Notes: generated by a model from the letters alone, not told the origin. Positions 1 through 7,966 are shown, numbered from the stretch's first letter. The stretch is 26,279 nucleotides of DNA from JANQLU01 sp964434955 (GCA_964434955.1 CAYSXI010000063.1:1-26279); one strand, 5' to 3'. Numbers and translations are program-made.

Positions 1-259
1 GGAATGGGATCAGCATTCCAAATTCGTCCACGTTGCCAGTGAATCCCGGGCGTATGACAAACGTCTCGATCCCGTCCTTATGAAAGACGTATGTCTGTTG
101 CAGGCCGGTCCGCGATATCGGATTCGCACTGCCGGTATGAATTGGCGGTACCATCCCGCAGGGGTCGTTGTTGTTCGCGTGAAGCGGAGCCAATGATCCG
201 GCAAAAATCATCAAGCCACAGGCGATTGGGAACCAGCGGTTTGCGTTCGGCTTGTTCAT
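1..259 (-). CDS. DUF2330-type secreted protein, N-terminal part (runs off left edge)
   Basis: Translating the minus strand from the ATG at 259-257 gives 86 residues open to the window edge. They begin with a signal peptide (basic start, then the hydrophobic stretch FPIACGLMIFAGSLAPLHA). The mature part contains CGMVPPI and then the segments TYVFHKDGIETFVIRPGF and GNVDEFGMLIPF. These resemble the start of DUF2330 proteins, a family of exported proteins of unknown function. An AAGGA ribosome-binding site lies 7 nt before the ATG. The gene follows the hypothetical gene on the same strand; if that gene is read through its internal TGA, the gap is only 56 bp, as in an operon. The family call rests on remembered sequence similarity; the exported nature is visible directly. 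Confidence 0.62.
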   Translation of the reverse strand, partial: MNKPNANRWFPIACGLMIFAGSLAPLHANNNDPCGMVPPIHTGSANPISRTGLQQTYVFHKDGIETFVIRPGFTGNVDEFGMLIPF

Positions 260-315
260 TGTTCCATCCTTAAACATCTGTGCGTTTGGTTAAGACGAGG
301 CGATTGAGACAGCAA

Positions 316-504
316 TCAAGGCGTCGGGGTACTTGAGGCGTTTGACTTCGACTCGGTTTGCCGATCCAACTCAACTTTGATTTCAATATGGCCACGGCAA
401 TCCGTTTTGCCATTGCTGATCCAAACCTGTTCCAGGCGTTGCCATTCGGCACCGTTTTGATGAACCGCGAACCACGGTCCAGCCACAAAGTGGACGCCTT
501 CCAG
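316..504 (-). other. Coding-like continuation of the hypothetical gene beyond its in-frame TGA
   Basis: Reading on in the same frame after the TGA at 507-505 gives 62 sense codons, including LEGVHFVAGPWFAVHQNGAE and VWISNGKTDCRGHIEIKVEL, before a TGA at 318-316. The composition is protein-like: aromatic and alternating hydrophobic residues continue the beta-strand pattern preceding the stop, and there is no second stop. This new end lies 56 bp before the DUF2330 ATG, a natural operon spacing. The simplest reading is a recent nonsense change (for example CGA or TGG to TGA) or a sequencing error. Confidence 0.5.
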
Positions 505-1302
505 TCACAAACGAACCCAGAGGTAATCGAGCCCGACACGTTTGACTGTCCCACTGGTGACCAGTGGCTGGAGGTCTTTTTCTTCCATGTCAAAAACATG
601 TCGTCGGTCAAAGGGCACGCGCGTTGCAGGAAGCCAGGTGCGAACGACGCCATGTTCATCAACCACGCGAATCTGGATCTTCGCGTGATTGCAGGCCAGT
701 TGCTCTGATAGGAACTTGACGTGATCCTGGTCGATGCCGAAAGTTCCTTCGATCGAGAGGTAGTCCCTTGTTTGTCGACCGTAGTAAACAAGTTCATCAA
801 GTGCCGTCGGTTCATCGGAGTCGTCCGTCGCGGATGAACTCACGGTCGACGCTGACTTTGAAGTCAGCTTGGTTGGCAAGGGTTCTTTCGCAAACCGCAG
901 CATCAGCTTCTTGTATTTCCAAGCCGGAAGATATTCGGTGGGGTGATTGCTGACCGCACAACCCGACGCACAGACTTTGTCGCCATGAGCGTGATGGGCG
1001 GCCCGCTCATCATGCGACTGCGAGTCGAACTGGTTTTCCAGTTGCCGCTTGGCCAGGTTCAACAAGTCTTCTCGACTGACGTAGTTCTCCAACACCTGAC
1101 CCGGCAACTCGATCGGGAGGATGAGGCCACCTTCACTGGTTGCATTTTCGTAACGTACCGAAATGTCAGCAAAGATATCTTGCGGAACTATCTTGGCGGA
1201 ACGAAATCGTCGCTCTTCCGCTTTCTTGTTCGCAACAAAAATGTATCTCGCGCCAAAGCCGACAAGCAGCCCGATCACGACAATAAGGAGTCTCGATCTC
1301 AC
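505..1302 (-). CDS. Membrane-anchored hypothetical protein, frame ended by an in-frame TGA
   Basis: I do not recognise this 265-residue protein. The frame is open further upstream, but I start it at the GTG at 1302. An AGGTGA ribosome-binding site precedes that GTG, and an N-terminal anchor or signal segment follows at once (RSRLLIVVIGLLVGFGARYIF, residues 2-22). The rest would be periplasmic. Residues 97-120 are rich in His and Cys (H97, H103, H104, H106, C111, C115, H120), which could bind a metal or form a disulphide. Residues 146-165 form a Ser/Asp-rich linker. The C-terminal part alternates in a beta-like pattern and stops abruptly at a TGA (507-505). The same frame stays coding-like for 62 more codons, so this is probably a truncated or interrupted gene. 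It precedes the DUF2330 gene on the same strand. Confidence 0.55.
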   Translation of the reverse strand: MRSRLLIVVIGLLVGFGARYIFVANKKAEERRFRSAKIVPQDIFADISVRYENATSEGGLILPIELPGQVLENYVSREDLLNLAKRQLENQFDSQSHDERAAHHAHGDKVCASGCAVSNHPTEYLPAWKYKKLMLRFAKEPLPTKLTSKSASTVSSSATDDSDEPTALDELVYYGRQTRDYLSIEGTFGIDQDHVKFLSEQLACNHAKIQIRVVDEHGVVRTWLPATRVPFDRRHVFDMEEKDLQPLVTSGTVKRVGLDYLWVRL

Positions 1303-1890
1303 CAATTCACCTGTTTCAATTTCCTGGGTGAAAGCCCGACCAACATGCCAGGAGCAATCGGGCCATTGACTTGCCAGTTGCTTCGAAGCCTGAAAAGGGC
1401 TGGGGGAATTTCCGGCCAATTTCGTGACCGGTCTAAAATGGACGTGCCCCAATCGAATTCGGTTCCCCAAAATCGAATGGCTCTCCAGGAATTCAAGCCT
1501 GGAAATCCGTCGTCCTGGATTCCGTCCAATAACCAATAGAATAGGGAACTTTCGGATGTTTTGCACGTCGAATCAGGTGTTTTGAGGCCGGTATCGGAAT
1601 TGCAACGGGCCGACCTGTTTTGCCGCTTCTCCCAGGAGGAAATTCAGCAAATCTGCGTCCGGTGCAATTCCATCGAAATTCTCCCAGAACTGGATGCGTT
1701 GAACCGGTCGCAAAACTTTGTGCAGATTTTTTCTGATTGGCAAATTCGGAAGCTCTTTTGCAGTCAATTTCGTACCCTAAAATAGAAAAGTTGCTGCATT
1801 TTGCGGCGCGCTAGAAGTTGGCAAAAAGCCTCACTCGTGCTCTCCTTCATTTCATTTTCAATTTTCCCACGATCAAATCGAGAAAGATTC
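1303..1890. other. Gene-free stretch between divergent genes
   Basis: This stretch separates the minus-strand hypothetical gene from the plus-strand WD40 gene. Short open frames exist on both strands, but none has a ribosome-binding site, signal peptide or protein-like composition. It should hold promoters for both flanking genes. The sequence is AT-rich near 1740-1800 and includes TAAAAT at 1778-1783, but I found no good -35 partner. I see no RNA gene here. Confidence 0.5.
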
Positions 1891-3516
1891 TTGGCAATTC
1901 CGATTCGAATACTTTTGCTAATCGCTACCTTGCTGACGATGCATGCCAGCAAAATTTGCGGTCAAGTTTCGACGGAAGATCGCCATTTTCCCGTGATCGT
2001 TGATCCGGCCAAATTGCCGAAAGGCGCCTTGATGAGGATTGGCCAATTCGGGGATCGAACAACGTTCATGGGCGTCTATCTCATCCGTTTCTCTCCGGAT
2101 GGCAAGTACGTGGCGATTCGTCCGCGCGATCATATCGTCCGAGTCTTCGACTTGGGGAGCGGTCAAAAAGTCTGTGAAGTTGACGGGCATGAGAATATCG
2201 TCAAAGGCCTGGAGTTCGCTCCCGATTCCAAGTCGTTCGCGACGCTTGGGTTTGGCGAAATCGAATCCGTGATTCTCTGGGATACGAAAACAGGCAAAGA
2301 GATCAAACGCTTTGCTTACGGTGGCGACGATATGGCTTTCGTGGAAAGCGGAAAGTACATCCACGTGATGCGGGAGCAGCGGCTGGATCGGATCACCGTG
2401 GCAGATGGTACGACAAAACAACTTTTACGCTGGCCCCGTTCGGAACGAGCCGTCGGGCTTTCGCGGGATGGAATGAGTGTCGCCTCATCGCTGCAACAGC
2501 AAACTCGCGCCAGTCCGATTTACATTAACACCTACCTCGGTGCCAATCGGACAACGAGATTTGGTGTTTCGGCACTGACGACATCCGCAGCGCAAGTCGA
2601 GTTTTCACAATTCAAGACCTGGTTCCTTGCCCGTTTCTCGCACCAGCGACAAGTTTATCTTTGGGAGGGTGAACGCCCCAAAAATCGTAAGGAATTGGGG
2701 GTTCATGAATCCGATGTCTATTCCGTCAGCACTTCACATGACGATCGTTACTTCTTGACGACGGCGAAAAACGGAAGCGCTTTTCTATGGGACTCCATTT
2801 CCAAAACCCACATTCACAAGATTGAAGGTCACGACGAAACGGCCAATATTGTTGCCAGCGAGTTTTCGCCGGATGGAACGCTTTTCGCAACGGGGGCTTC
2901 GGGGCGCAAAGATAGCAGCATGATTATTTGGGATCTGAAGAAAGTCGTATTCCCGGATATCGGCAAGAAAGAAGAACCCCTGGACGAAGCGGCGACGGAA
3001 GCCAATTGGAAGGCACTCTCGGATGCGTCGGCCAAGAAAGCGAACGATGCGATTACGCAGTTTGTTAATCACGGCGACCTGCAAACCGATCGATTCAGCG
3101 CGAGAATCAAAAAACTCACCAACATTGTCGACTCGACGAAGATTGACGAGTACATCAAAAAGCTCGACAGCAACAATTACAGCGAGCGCGCGAACGCGAC
3201 GGAGAGTTTGCTCAAGCTCCGAAACGTGGCCGAGCCCAAGCTTAAACGTGAGCTGCGAATCACGGATTCAGTCGAAGTCCGTTGGCGAATTGACTTGATT
3301 TTGAAAACGCCCATTACCAAGCCAAAAATTGCCGAGGCGGACTTTCGACGGCTAAGGCGATTGATTCACGCTCTCGAGTTAACCGCCAATGACACCGCAG
3401 TGGAATTGCTTGATAATCTTTCTCAAGGCCATCCCCATATCGATGTTGCTCGCGAAGCAACCCAGGCTTTGATCCGAACCAAAGCAGCCAGGCTGCGACA
3501 GAAACCGGCAAACTAG
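1891..3516 (+). CDS. Secreted WD40-repeat protein with planctomycete-type C-terminal helical domain
   Basis: I start this 541-residue protein at the TTG at 1891: GAGAAAGA lies just upstream and a signal peptide follows (AIPIRILLLIATLLTMHAS, then KICGQ). The frame is open back to 1801, and an ATG at 1939 would cut into the signal. Residues 55-350 are WD40 blades, recognisable by FSPDGKYVA, VRVFDLGSGQKV, SVILWDTKTGKEI, NGSAFLWDS, FSPDGTLFATG and SMIIWDLK; the middle blades (150-250) are degenerate. Residues 370-535 are helical and match a domain common after WD40 blades in planctomycetes: Trp-x-x-Leu-Ser-Asp near 373, IDEYIKKLDSNNYSERANAT near 418, EVRWRIDLIL near 462 and RRLIHALE near 489. The function is unknown; a periplasmic scaffold is likely. 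A convergent gene follows. Confidence 0.85.
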   Translation: MAIPIRILLLIATLLTMHASKICGQVSTEDRHFPVIVDPAKLPKGALMRIGQFGDRTTFMGVYLIRFSPDGKYVAIRPRDHIVRVFDLGSGQKVCEVDGHENIVKGLEFAPDSKSFATLGFGEIESVILWDTKTGKEIKRFAYGGDDMAFVESGKYIHVMREQRLDRITVADGTTKQLLRWPRSERAVGLSRDGMSVASSLQQQTRASPIYINTYLGANRTTRFGVSALTTSAAQVEFSQFKTWFLARFSHQRQVYLWEGERPKNRKELGVHESDVYSVSTSHDDRYFLTTAKNGSAFLWDSISKTHIHKIEGHDETANIVASEFSPDGTLFATGASGRKDSSMIIWDLKKVVFPDIGKKEEPLDEAATEANWKALSDASAKKANDAITQFVNHGDLQTDRFSARIKKLTNIVDSTKIDEYIKKLDSNNYSERANATESLLKLRNVAEPKLKRELRITDSVEVRWRIDLILKTPITKPKIAEADFRRLRRLIHALELTANDTAVELLDNLSQGHPHIDVAREATQALIRTKAARLRQKPAN

Positions 3517-3553
3517 TTGATGTCAGGTCGGTTGACCAATTCTCCAGAACTCT

Positions 3554-3600
3554 GAGGCGTTTGAACACGGAGGCGTTTGAACACGAGACGTTTGAACACG
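3554..3600. repeat. Three tandem copies of a 16-bp repeat
   Basis: GAGGCGTTTGAACACG occurs at 3554-3569 and 3570-3585, and a 15-bp variant, AGACGTTTGAACACG, at 3586-3600, followed by ACTCG. The array lies just after the WD40 gene in the convergent intergenic gap. A related sequence (GAGGCGTTTGACTTCGACTCG) starts at about 335 inside the coding-like tail of the first hypothetical gene. Confidence 0.8.
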
Positions 3601-3656
3601 ACTCGAACCGGCAATCGTTCCACCAAATCGCCTTTGCGCCGCGTGGTTTCATCGAG

Positions 3657-3692
3657 CCTTCCGCGACTCAATCGCGATTGAGTCGCGGAAGG
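3657..3692. terminator. Perfect 36-bp palindrome over the stop codon of the kinase/phospho-lyase gene
   Basis: The left half, CCTTCCGCGACTCAATCG (3657-3674), is the exact reverse complement of 3675-3692. It covers the last codons and TGA stop (3670-3668) of the convergent minus-strand gene. No T-run follows on either strand, so a classical intrinsic terminator is not proven. A long GC-rich hairpin between convergent genes could still end transcription in both directions or protect mRNA 3' ends. A second small hairpin, GGTCT-TCGC-AGACC, lies at 3691-3704. Confidence 0.5.
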
Positions 3693-6600
3693 TCTTCGCA
3701 GACCGCCGAGAAGCGTTCCAGAAAAAAATCGACGTCATGCTTTTCGATCACCATGGGCGGTTTGATTTTGATCACGTTTTTATCGGGTCCATCGGTGCTC
3801 AGCAGAATCTGGTCGAAGCGTTTCATTTCGCGAACGACATGTTTTGCTGAAACCGGGTCGGGGAGCCGCTCGTTTCCGGGCAGATTGAACTCAATTCCGA
3901 TAAACAAACCGCGCCCCCGGACGTCGCCAATTTGCGGGAACTGATTTGCAATCTTTCTGGATTCATCGATCAGATAGGTTCCAAGTTCTTGCGCGTTTTG
4001 CTGCAATCCTTCTCGAGCAATCTCATCGAGGACGGCGAGTGCCGCGGCCGTCGAAACCGGATTGCCGCCGAAGGTATTAAAGTACTCCATTCCATTGTTG
4101 AACGCGTCCGCAATCTCGCGCGTGGTGACGACGGCACCCATGGGGTGACCATTGGCGATCGGCTTACCCATGGTCACAATGTCGGGGCAAGCGCCTTCCG
4201 CCTGGAAACCCCAGAAAGACTCACCGACTCGAGCAAACCCGATTTGTACTTCGTCGGCAATGGTTACTGCGCCATTCGCTTTCGCCAGTTCAAAAGCGTT
4301 GGCCAAGTAACCGGCCGGAGGGACGATTTGTCCTCCGCAGCTCATGATGGGTTCGGCGATTATTGCCGCGGGCAACCGACCTGATTCGACCGCGGACTCG
4401 ACCTGTTTCTCTAGGTCTTGCAAATAGCCTTTCGCCGAGTCAGGGCCGCGATGTTTGCCCCGGAACGGATCCGGAGCAGCGGCAACCCAAGTTTGTGGCG
4501 GACATCCCTTGCCGCCGCGCGAGTTGAATTTGTACGGGCTGATCTCGATCAACGACGTCAGGTGTCCGTGATAGCCGCCGTCAAGACAGATGACTGACTG
4601 ACGCTTTGTATAATTCCGCGCTAGCCTCAGCGCCAAGTCATTGGCTTCACTTCCGGAATTCACGAAAAAACAAACTTCGAGATGCGGGGGAAGTGTGGAT
4701 GTGATCCTTTGGGCCAGGGAAGAAATATTTCGATGCAGGTATCGTGTGTTGGTGTTGAGAATTGCCGCCTGTTTCGAAATGGCATCAACCACTCGAGGGT
4801 TGCTGTGGCCGACATGACACACATTATTCACCATGTCCAAATAGGAACGCCCCTGGTGGTCGACCAGATACTGGCCACGGCCGCGGACCATATGTATCGG
4901 CGTGTCATAGGAAAGACTGAGTGAAGGGCTCAAGTGTTTCCTGCGTTGATCGGAAACGGTCGAACTGGCGGTGGAATAGGAGTCTTCCGACTCAATCCAT
5001 TTGATATCGAGGCCAAGAATCAAATTCGGGTCGGGGCAAATCGACTTCCAAATCTCGATTTCATCAGGATCCGCGACTCCGGGAAAATCGCCCTGCTTGC
5101 CGAGCAGATCGGTGATCACCTGGAAATGCAAATGCGAAGGCCAATTTCCGTTGACCTCCAATTCGCCCATCGACGCAAAGGGTTCGCCAGCACGGATGGA
5201 CTGACCGACTTCAAGCCCTTTGATTGATTCGCGGTCCAGGTGACCGAACAAAGTAAAAAAGACAAGCCCGTGGTTCGTCTCATGTCGCAAGATGATGGTT
5301 GGGCCGTAGTCGAATTTCGCAGCGTTGTCGGCAAAACTTTCGACCGTACCATCCAGCGGTGCGAAAATGGGCGTGCCAGCGGGGGCGAAAAGATCAAGGC
5401 CCAGATGCACGGTTCGTTTCGACGCGAGTCCTTTGGAATGCGCAAACTGATCGCCCAGGTAGCATTGGCGCGGCTCGAGATACCCACCGGCAGCAAACGA
5501 TTTTCCTTTGCCGCCAAGATCTTTGAACAGTCGCTCCTCGAATGCCCGCATGGAGTCTTTGGTTAAGGGAAGCGGTTCCGTTGTCGAGCCGACATGCAGG
5601 TCCAGCGGTTCGGCTTTCTCCTTCTCCATCGGCAACACCCATTGGAATTTGGCGGCAGACTGCCCCAGGAAATCGCGGACAGCTTGCGCGTTCTGAATCG
5701 GCTCCAGATGACAAGCGTGTCGAAAATGAGCCTCTGCGATTCGAGGGTGGACATTCAATATGTCTTGAAGGCACCGTTTGGCAGGCTCGGAAGTTACCAG
5801 GAGGTAAGGGTCATCCGATTCGCGCGATTGTGCGGCCGACATGCAAAGGCTCACTGAAAGTCGCATGCATGCCAACGGAAGAAGAACCTGAAGCTCACTT
5901 TCCAAAAGCGGAAAGACCTGATGGTATGCGCCGACGACTTGGCTTGCGGTTTCCAGCGGCCGCTTCGAATCCAGCATGAGATAGGCCAAGGCGATCGACA
6001 ACTCGTTGACGGTTTGCGAATAGGTGCAGTCCCCAAAGTCGATCAGTCCCAAGCCCAATTCAGATTGCTGGTGAACGATCAGGTTGTAATCGTTGGCGTC
6101 ATTGTGGATCACGGAACAACGAAGGCCTTTGTGAATTGACGCTATCTCGCCTTCGTATCGATTCAGGGTTCTTTCGACCAACGCTCGCGTGTCGGCTTCG
6201 CAATATTCCATTTTTTCACGAACGACATTCGCGCCCCGCGCCAGGTCCCAATCGAATTCTCGAGGCTTGGGACGAGGATCGAAATCAGTGAGCGATTGCG
6301 TCAGATGTCCCAGAGCTCGACCGATTTTTGAAACCAGTTTTTCGCAATGGGGCCGATGTTTGGCAAAGGGGATTCCCGGAACAAATTCAACCAATCGAAC
6401 AACGCAGGAATCTCCGTGCTGGTCCCGAATGTCGTTTTGGACCTTTCCGCTGTTGCCTTTGAGCAAGTTGGGAAACAGGAATCCATCGGCAACTGCCGTT
6501 TGGTTCAAGTGGACCAACATCTGGTCTTGGAATTCCAGTTCCTTCCGATTTGCCATCGAGTTTGCAACTTTGAAAACGTACGTATTTTGAGAAGTACGGA

Positions 6601-6784
6601 TTCGAAAATTGGCGTCCCGTTCGCTTGGGAGTTCTTGAACATCGCGCACTTCCAATCCATAAGAATTTTTTGCAAAAGTCTTGATGGCGTCGTGCGTCAG
6701 AGTGGGCCGGTGAGCAACGCTTTCCCTGGTCAAGGCTCGGCTCGCATTTTCGAGGTGTTTGCAGAATCCTCGATTGTGATCCAA
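3668..6784 (-). CDS. Fusion: APH-fold kinase + M23 peptidase domain + AGXT2L/ETNPPL-type PLP phospho-lyase
   Basis: This 1038-residue protein has three modules. Residues 30-350 are an aminoglycoside phosphotransferase/hydroxylysine-kinase-like fold with catalytic HNDANDYN (227-234) and IDFGD (248-252). Residues 430-575 are an M23 domain with a full zinc-site set: HLGLD (H460, D464), FGHL (H515) and HLHF (H551, H553). Residues 625-1030 are a class III aminotransferase fold with NSGSEAND (709-716), ADEVQIGF (843-850) and PLP lysine K874 in TMGKPIANGH. The last module closely resembles vertebrate ETNPPL/PHYKPL, which remove phosphate and ammonia from phosphoethanolamine or phosphohydroxylysine; their partner kinase is APH-like. 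I infer phosphorylation, then elimination, of an amino alcohol. No signal peptide is visible, so it is cytosolic. The TTG start (6784) has a weak ribosome-binding site. It lies 63 bp after the glycosyltransferase gene. The exact substrate is unknown. Confidence 0.88.
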   Translation of the reverse strand: MDHNRGFCKHLENASRALTRESVAHRPTLTHDAIKTFAKNSYGLEVRDVQELPSERDANFRIRTSQNTYVFKVANSMANRKELEFQDQMLVHLNQTAVADGFLFPNLLKGNSGKVQNDIRDQHGDSCVVRLVEFVPGIPFAKHRPHCEKLVSKIGRALGHLTQSLTDFDPRPKPREFDWDLARGANVVREKMEYCEADTRALVERTLNRYEGEIASIHKGLRCSVIHNDANDYNLIVHQQSELGLGLIDFGDCTYSQTVNELSIALAYLMLDSKRPLETASQVVGAYHQVFPLLESELQVLLPLACMRLSVSLCMSAAQSRESDDPYLLVTSEPAKRCLQDILNVHPRIAEAHFRHACHLEPIQNAQAVRDFLGQSAAKFQWVLPMEKEKAEPLDLHVGSTTEPLPLTKDSMRAFEERLFKDLGGKGKSFAAGGYLEPRQCYLGDQFAHSKGLASKRTVHLGLDLFAPAGTPIFAPLDGTVESFADNAAKFDYGPTIILRHETNHGLVFFTLFGHLDRESIKGLEVGQSIRAGEPFASMGELEVNGNWPSHLHFQVITDLLGKQGDFPGVADPDEIEIWKSICPDPNLILGLDIKWIESEDSYSTASSTVSDQRRKHLSPSLSLSYDTPIHMVRGRGQYLVDHQGRSYLDMVNNVCHVGHSNPRVVDAISKQAAILNTNTRYLHRNISSLAQRITSTLPPHLEVCFFVNSGSEANDLALRLARNYTKRQSVICLDGGYHGHLTSLIEISPYKFNSRGGKGCPPQTWVAAAPDPFRGKHRGPDSAKGYLQDLEKQVESAVESGRLPAAIIAEPIMSCGGQIVPPAGYLANAFELAKANGAVTIADEVQIGFARVGESFWGFQAEGACPDIVTMGKPIANGHPMGAVVTTREIADAFNNGMEYFNTFGGNPVSTAAALAVLDEIAREGLQQNAQELGTYLIDESRKIANQFPQIGDVRGRGLFIGIEFNLPGNERLPDPVSAKHVVREMKRFDQILLSTDGPDKNVIKIKPPMVIEKHDVDFFLERFSAVCEDLPRLNRD

Positions 6785-6847
6785 ATTTCAATTCGGAGAA
6801 AAGGGGGGATGTGAATTTGCGAAGATTGGCTTTGCGGCGCCTTCCGT

Positions 6848-7966
6848 TCAGGCGACGTTTTGAGAAGCAAGGTTTAGCCCGTTTGCCTGTGTTTCGACAA
6901 CATCATGCAGAATCTGTTCCACTTCCTCCGCCAGGACCCTCGGAGCAAATCGCTCCGCAACATCTCTCCGCCCTTGCTCCATCAACTTGGACCGAAGCGA
7001 TTCATCATCGATCAGACGTTCAATTGCCTGTCGAAGCGATTCTGGATGCTTTCTATCGAAGAGGAGGCCATTGCGTTCGGTTTCGATGATTTCAGGTAGT
7101 CCGCCGACATTGGAAGCAACAACCGGAGTTCCGACGGCCATGGCTTCCATCGCGACAAGTCCGAGCGGTTCCGCCACCGAAGGAACGATACAGGCATCCA
7201 TGGCCCGCATGTGGTTTTGAACTTGATCGGATCGTCCCGTCCAGATCACGCGATCGGCGAGTCCGTTTTTGAGGACGAATCGCCGGATTTGTCGGACATA
7301 CGGTTGGTCACGAAGGAACCGGCCGACAATTGCAAGTTTGACATTCGGGTGGGTCGTCAAAAGGCGGGGAAGCGATTCCAGTAAAAGCTTTTGGCCTTTT
7401 CGAGGGATCACATCCCCGACAACCCCCAATAGAAAGTCATCCGGTTTGACTCGGTACTGTTTTCGGATCTTTTCAGCTGCAGATTCTTCGGATCGGATGA
7501 ACTTGTCGAGGTCTGAAAAACAATAAATGGTTTTCAAACGGTCTTTAGGTACACGGTTGATGTTTCGATGATACCTCAGCGTGTCTTCTGAGTTGGCGAT
7601 CACAAAATCATTGAAAGGCCAGTGCAATTGAAAATGGCACGCATGCGCGGTTGCCACGCAGGGTACCTTGGTCAAATGCCGCATGATGACACCGAAAAAG
7701 TGCGCGCGGCTCATATGCGTATGGCAAACATCGATTTGCTGGTCTCGAATGAATGCTTTCGCAAAACGGACCTGGGGCAGTCGGCGTTTCATATCACAGG
7801 CGATGCGTTTAACGGAGGTGTCCTGAAGTTTGTCCCAAATCCAGGATTGCCGGCGGCACATCACGGTGACATCGTGGCCGCGACCCGCCAACTGTTTGGA
7901 TAACAAGTAGCAATACATCAACGCGCCGTTGACGTGGGTGCCTGAGACCATTTGCAAAATTTTCAT
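6848..7966 (-). CDS. GT4-family glycosyltransferase
   Basis: This 372-residue protein starts at the ATG at 7966 (MKILQMVSGTHVNGA); the open frame runs to 8032, but the family begins at this beta strand with its glycine-containing nucleotide loop. It has the GT-B layout: an acceptor domain (residues about 1-170), then a donor-sugar domain with VGDVIPRKGQ (183-192) and the retaining GT4 signature EPLGLVAMEAMAVGTPVVAS, whose Glu pair is E266 and E274. It would transfer a sugar from a nucleotide-sugar donor on the inner membrane face, in polysaccharide, glycolipid or glycan synthesis; donor and acceptor cannot be read. It is followed at 63 bp by the kinase/phospho-lyase fusion and is probably co-transcribed with it. 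Confidence 0.87.
   Translation of the reverse strand: MKILQMVSGTHVNGALMYCYLLSKQLAGRGHDVTVMCRRQSWIWDKLQDTSVKRIACDMKRRLPQVRFAKAFIRDQQIDVCHTHMSRAHFFGVIMRHLTKVPCVATAHACHFQLHWPFNDFVIANSEDTLRYHRNINRVPKDRLKTIYCFSDLDKFIRSEESAAEKIRKQYRVKPDDFLLGVVGDVIPRKGQKLLLESLPRLLTTHPNVKLAIVGRFLRDQPYVRQIRRFVLKNGLADRVIWTGRSDQVQNHMRAMDACIVPSVAEPLGLVAMEAMAVGTPVVASNVGGLPEIIETERNGLLFDRKHPESLRQAIERLIDDESLRSKLMEQGRRDVAERFAPRVLAEEVEQILHDVVETQANGLNLASQNVA

Noticed and set aside
505..507. TGA as selenocysteine codon or reassigned codon
   Set aside because: It is flanked by leucines with no redox motif, has only a weak hairpin downstream, and several neighbouring genes end normally at TGA. Kept only as a minor alternative.
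270..815. Open frame of 181 codons on the minus strand
   Set aside because: It overlaps the hypothetical gene in another frame, has a low-complexity Ser/Arg-rich product and no ribosome-binding site. The other frame gives the protein-like sequence.
943..1539. Open frame of 198 codons on the plus strand
   Set aside because: It is antisense to the hypothetical gene and the upstream gap, with no start signal and no recognisable domain.
1303..1566. N-terminal extension of the hypothetical protein to 1566
   Set aside because: The extra 88 residues look random, and a GTG with a good ribosome-binding site directly precedes the membrane segment at 1302.
3932..6814. Several plus-strand frames of 100-155 codons across the fusion gene
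   Set aside because: They are shadows of the minus-strand fusion gene, whose three domains are all clearly conserved.
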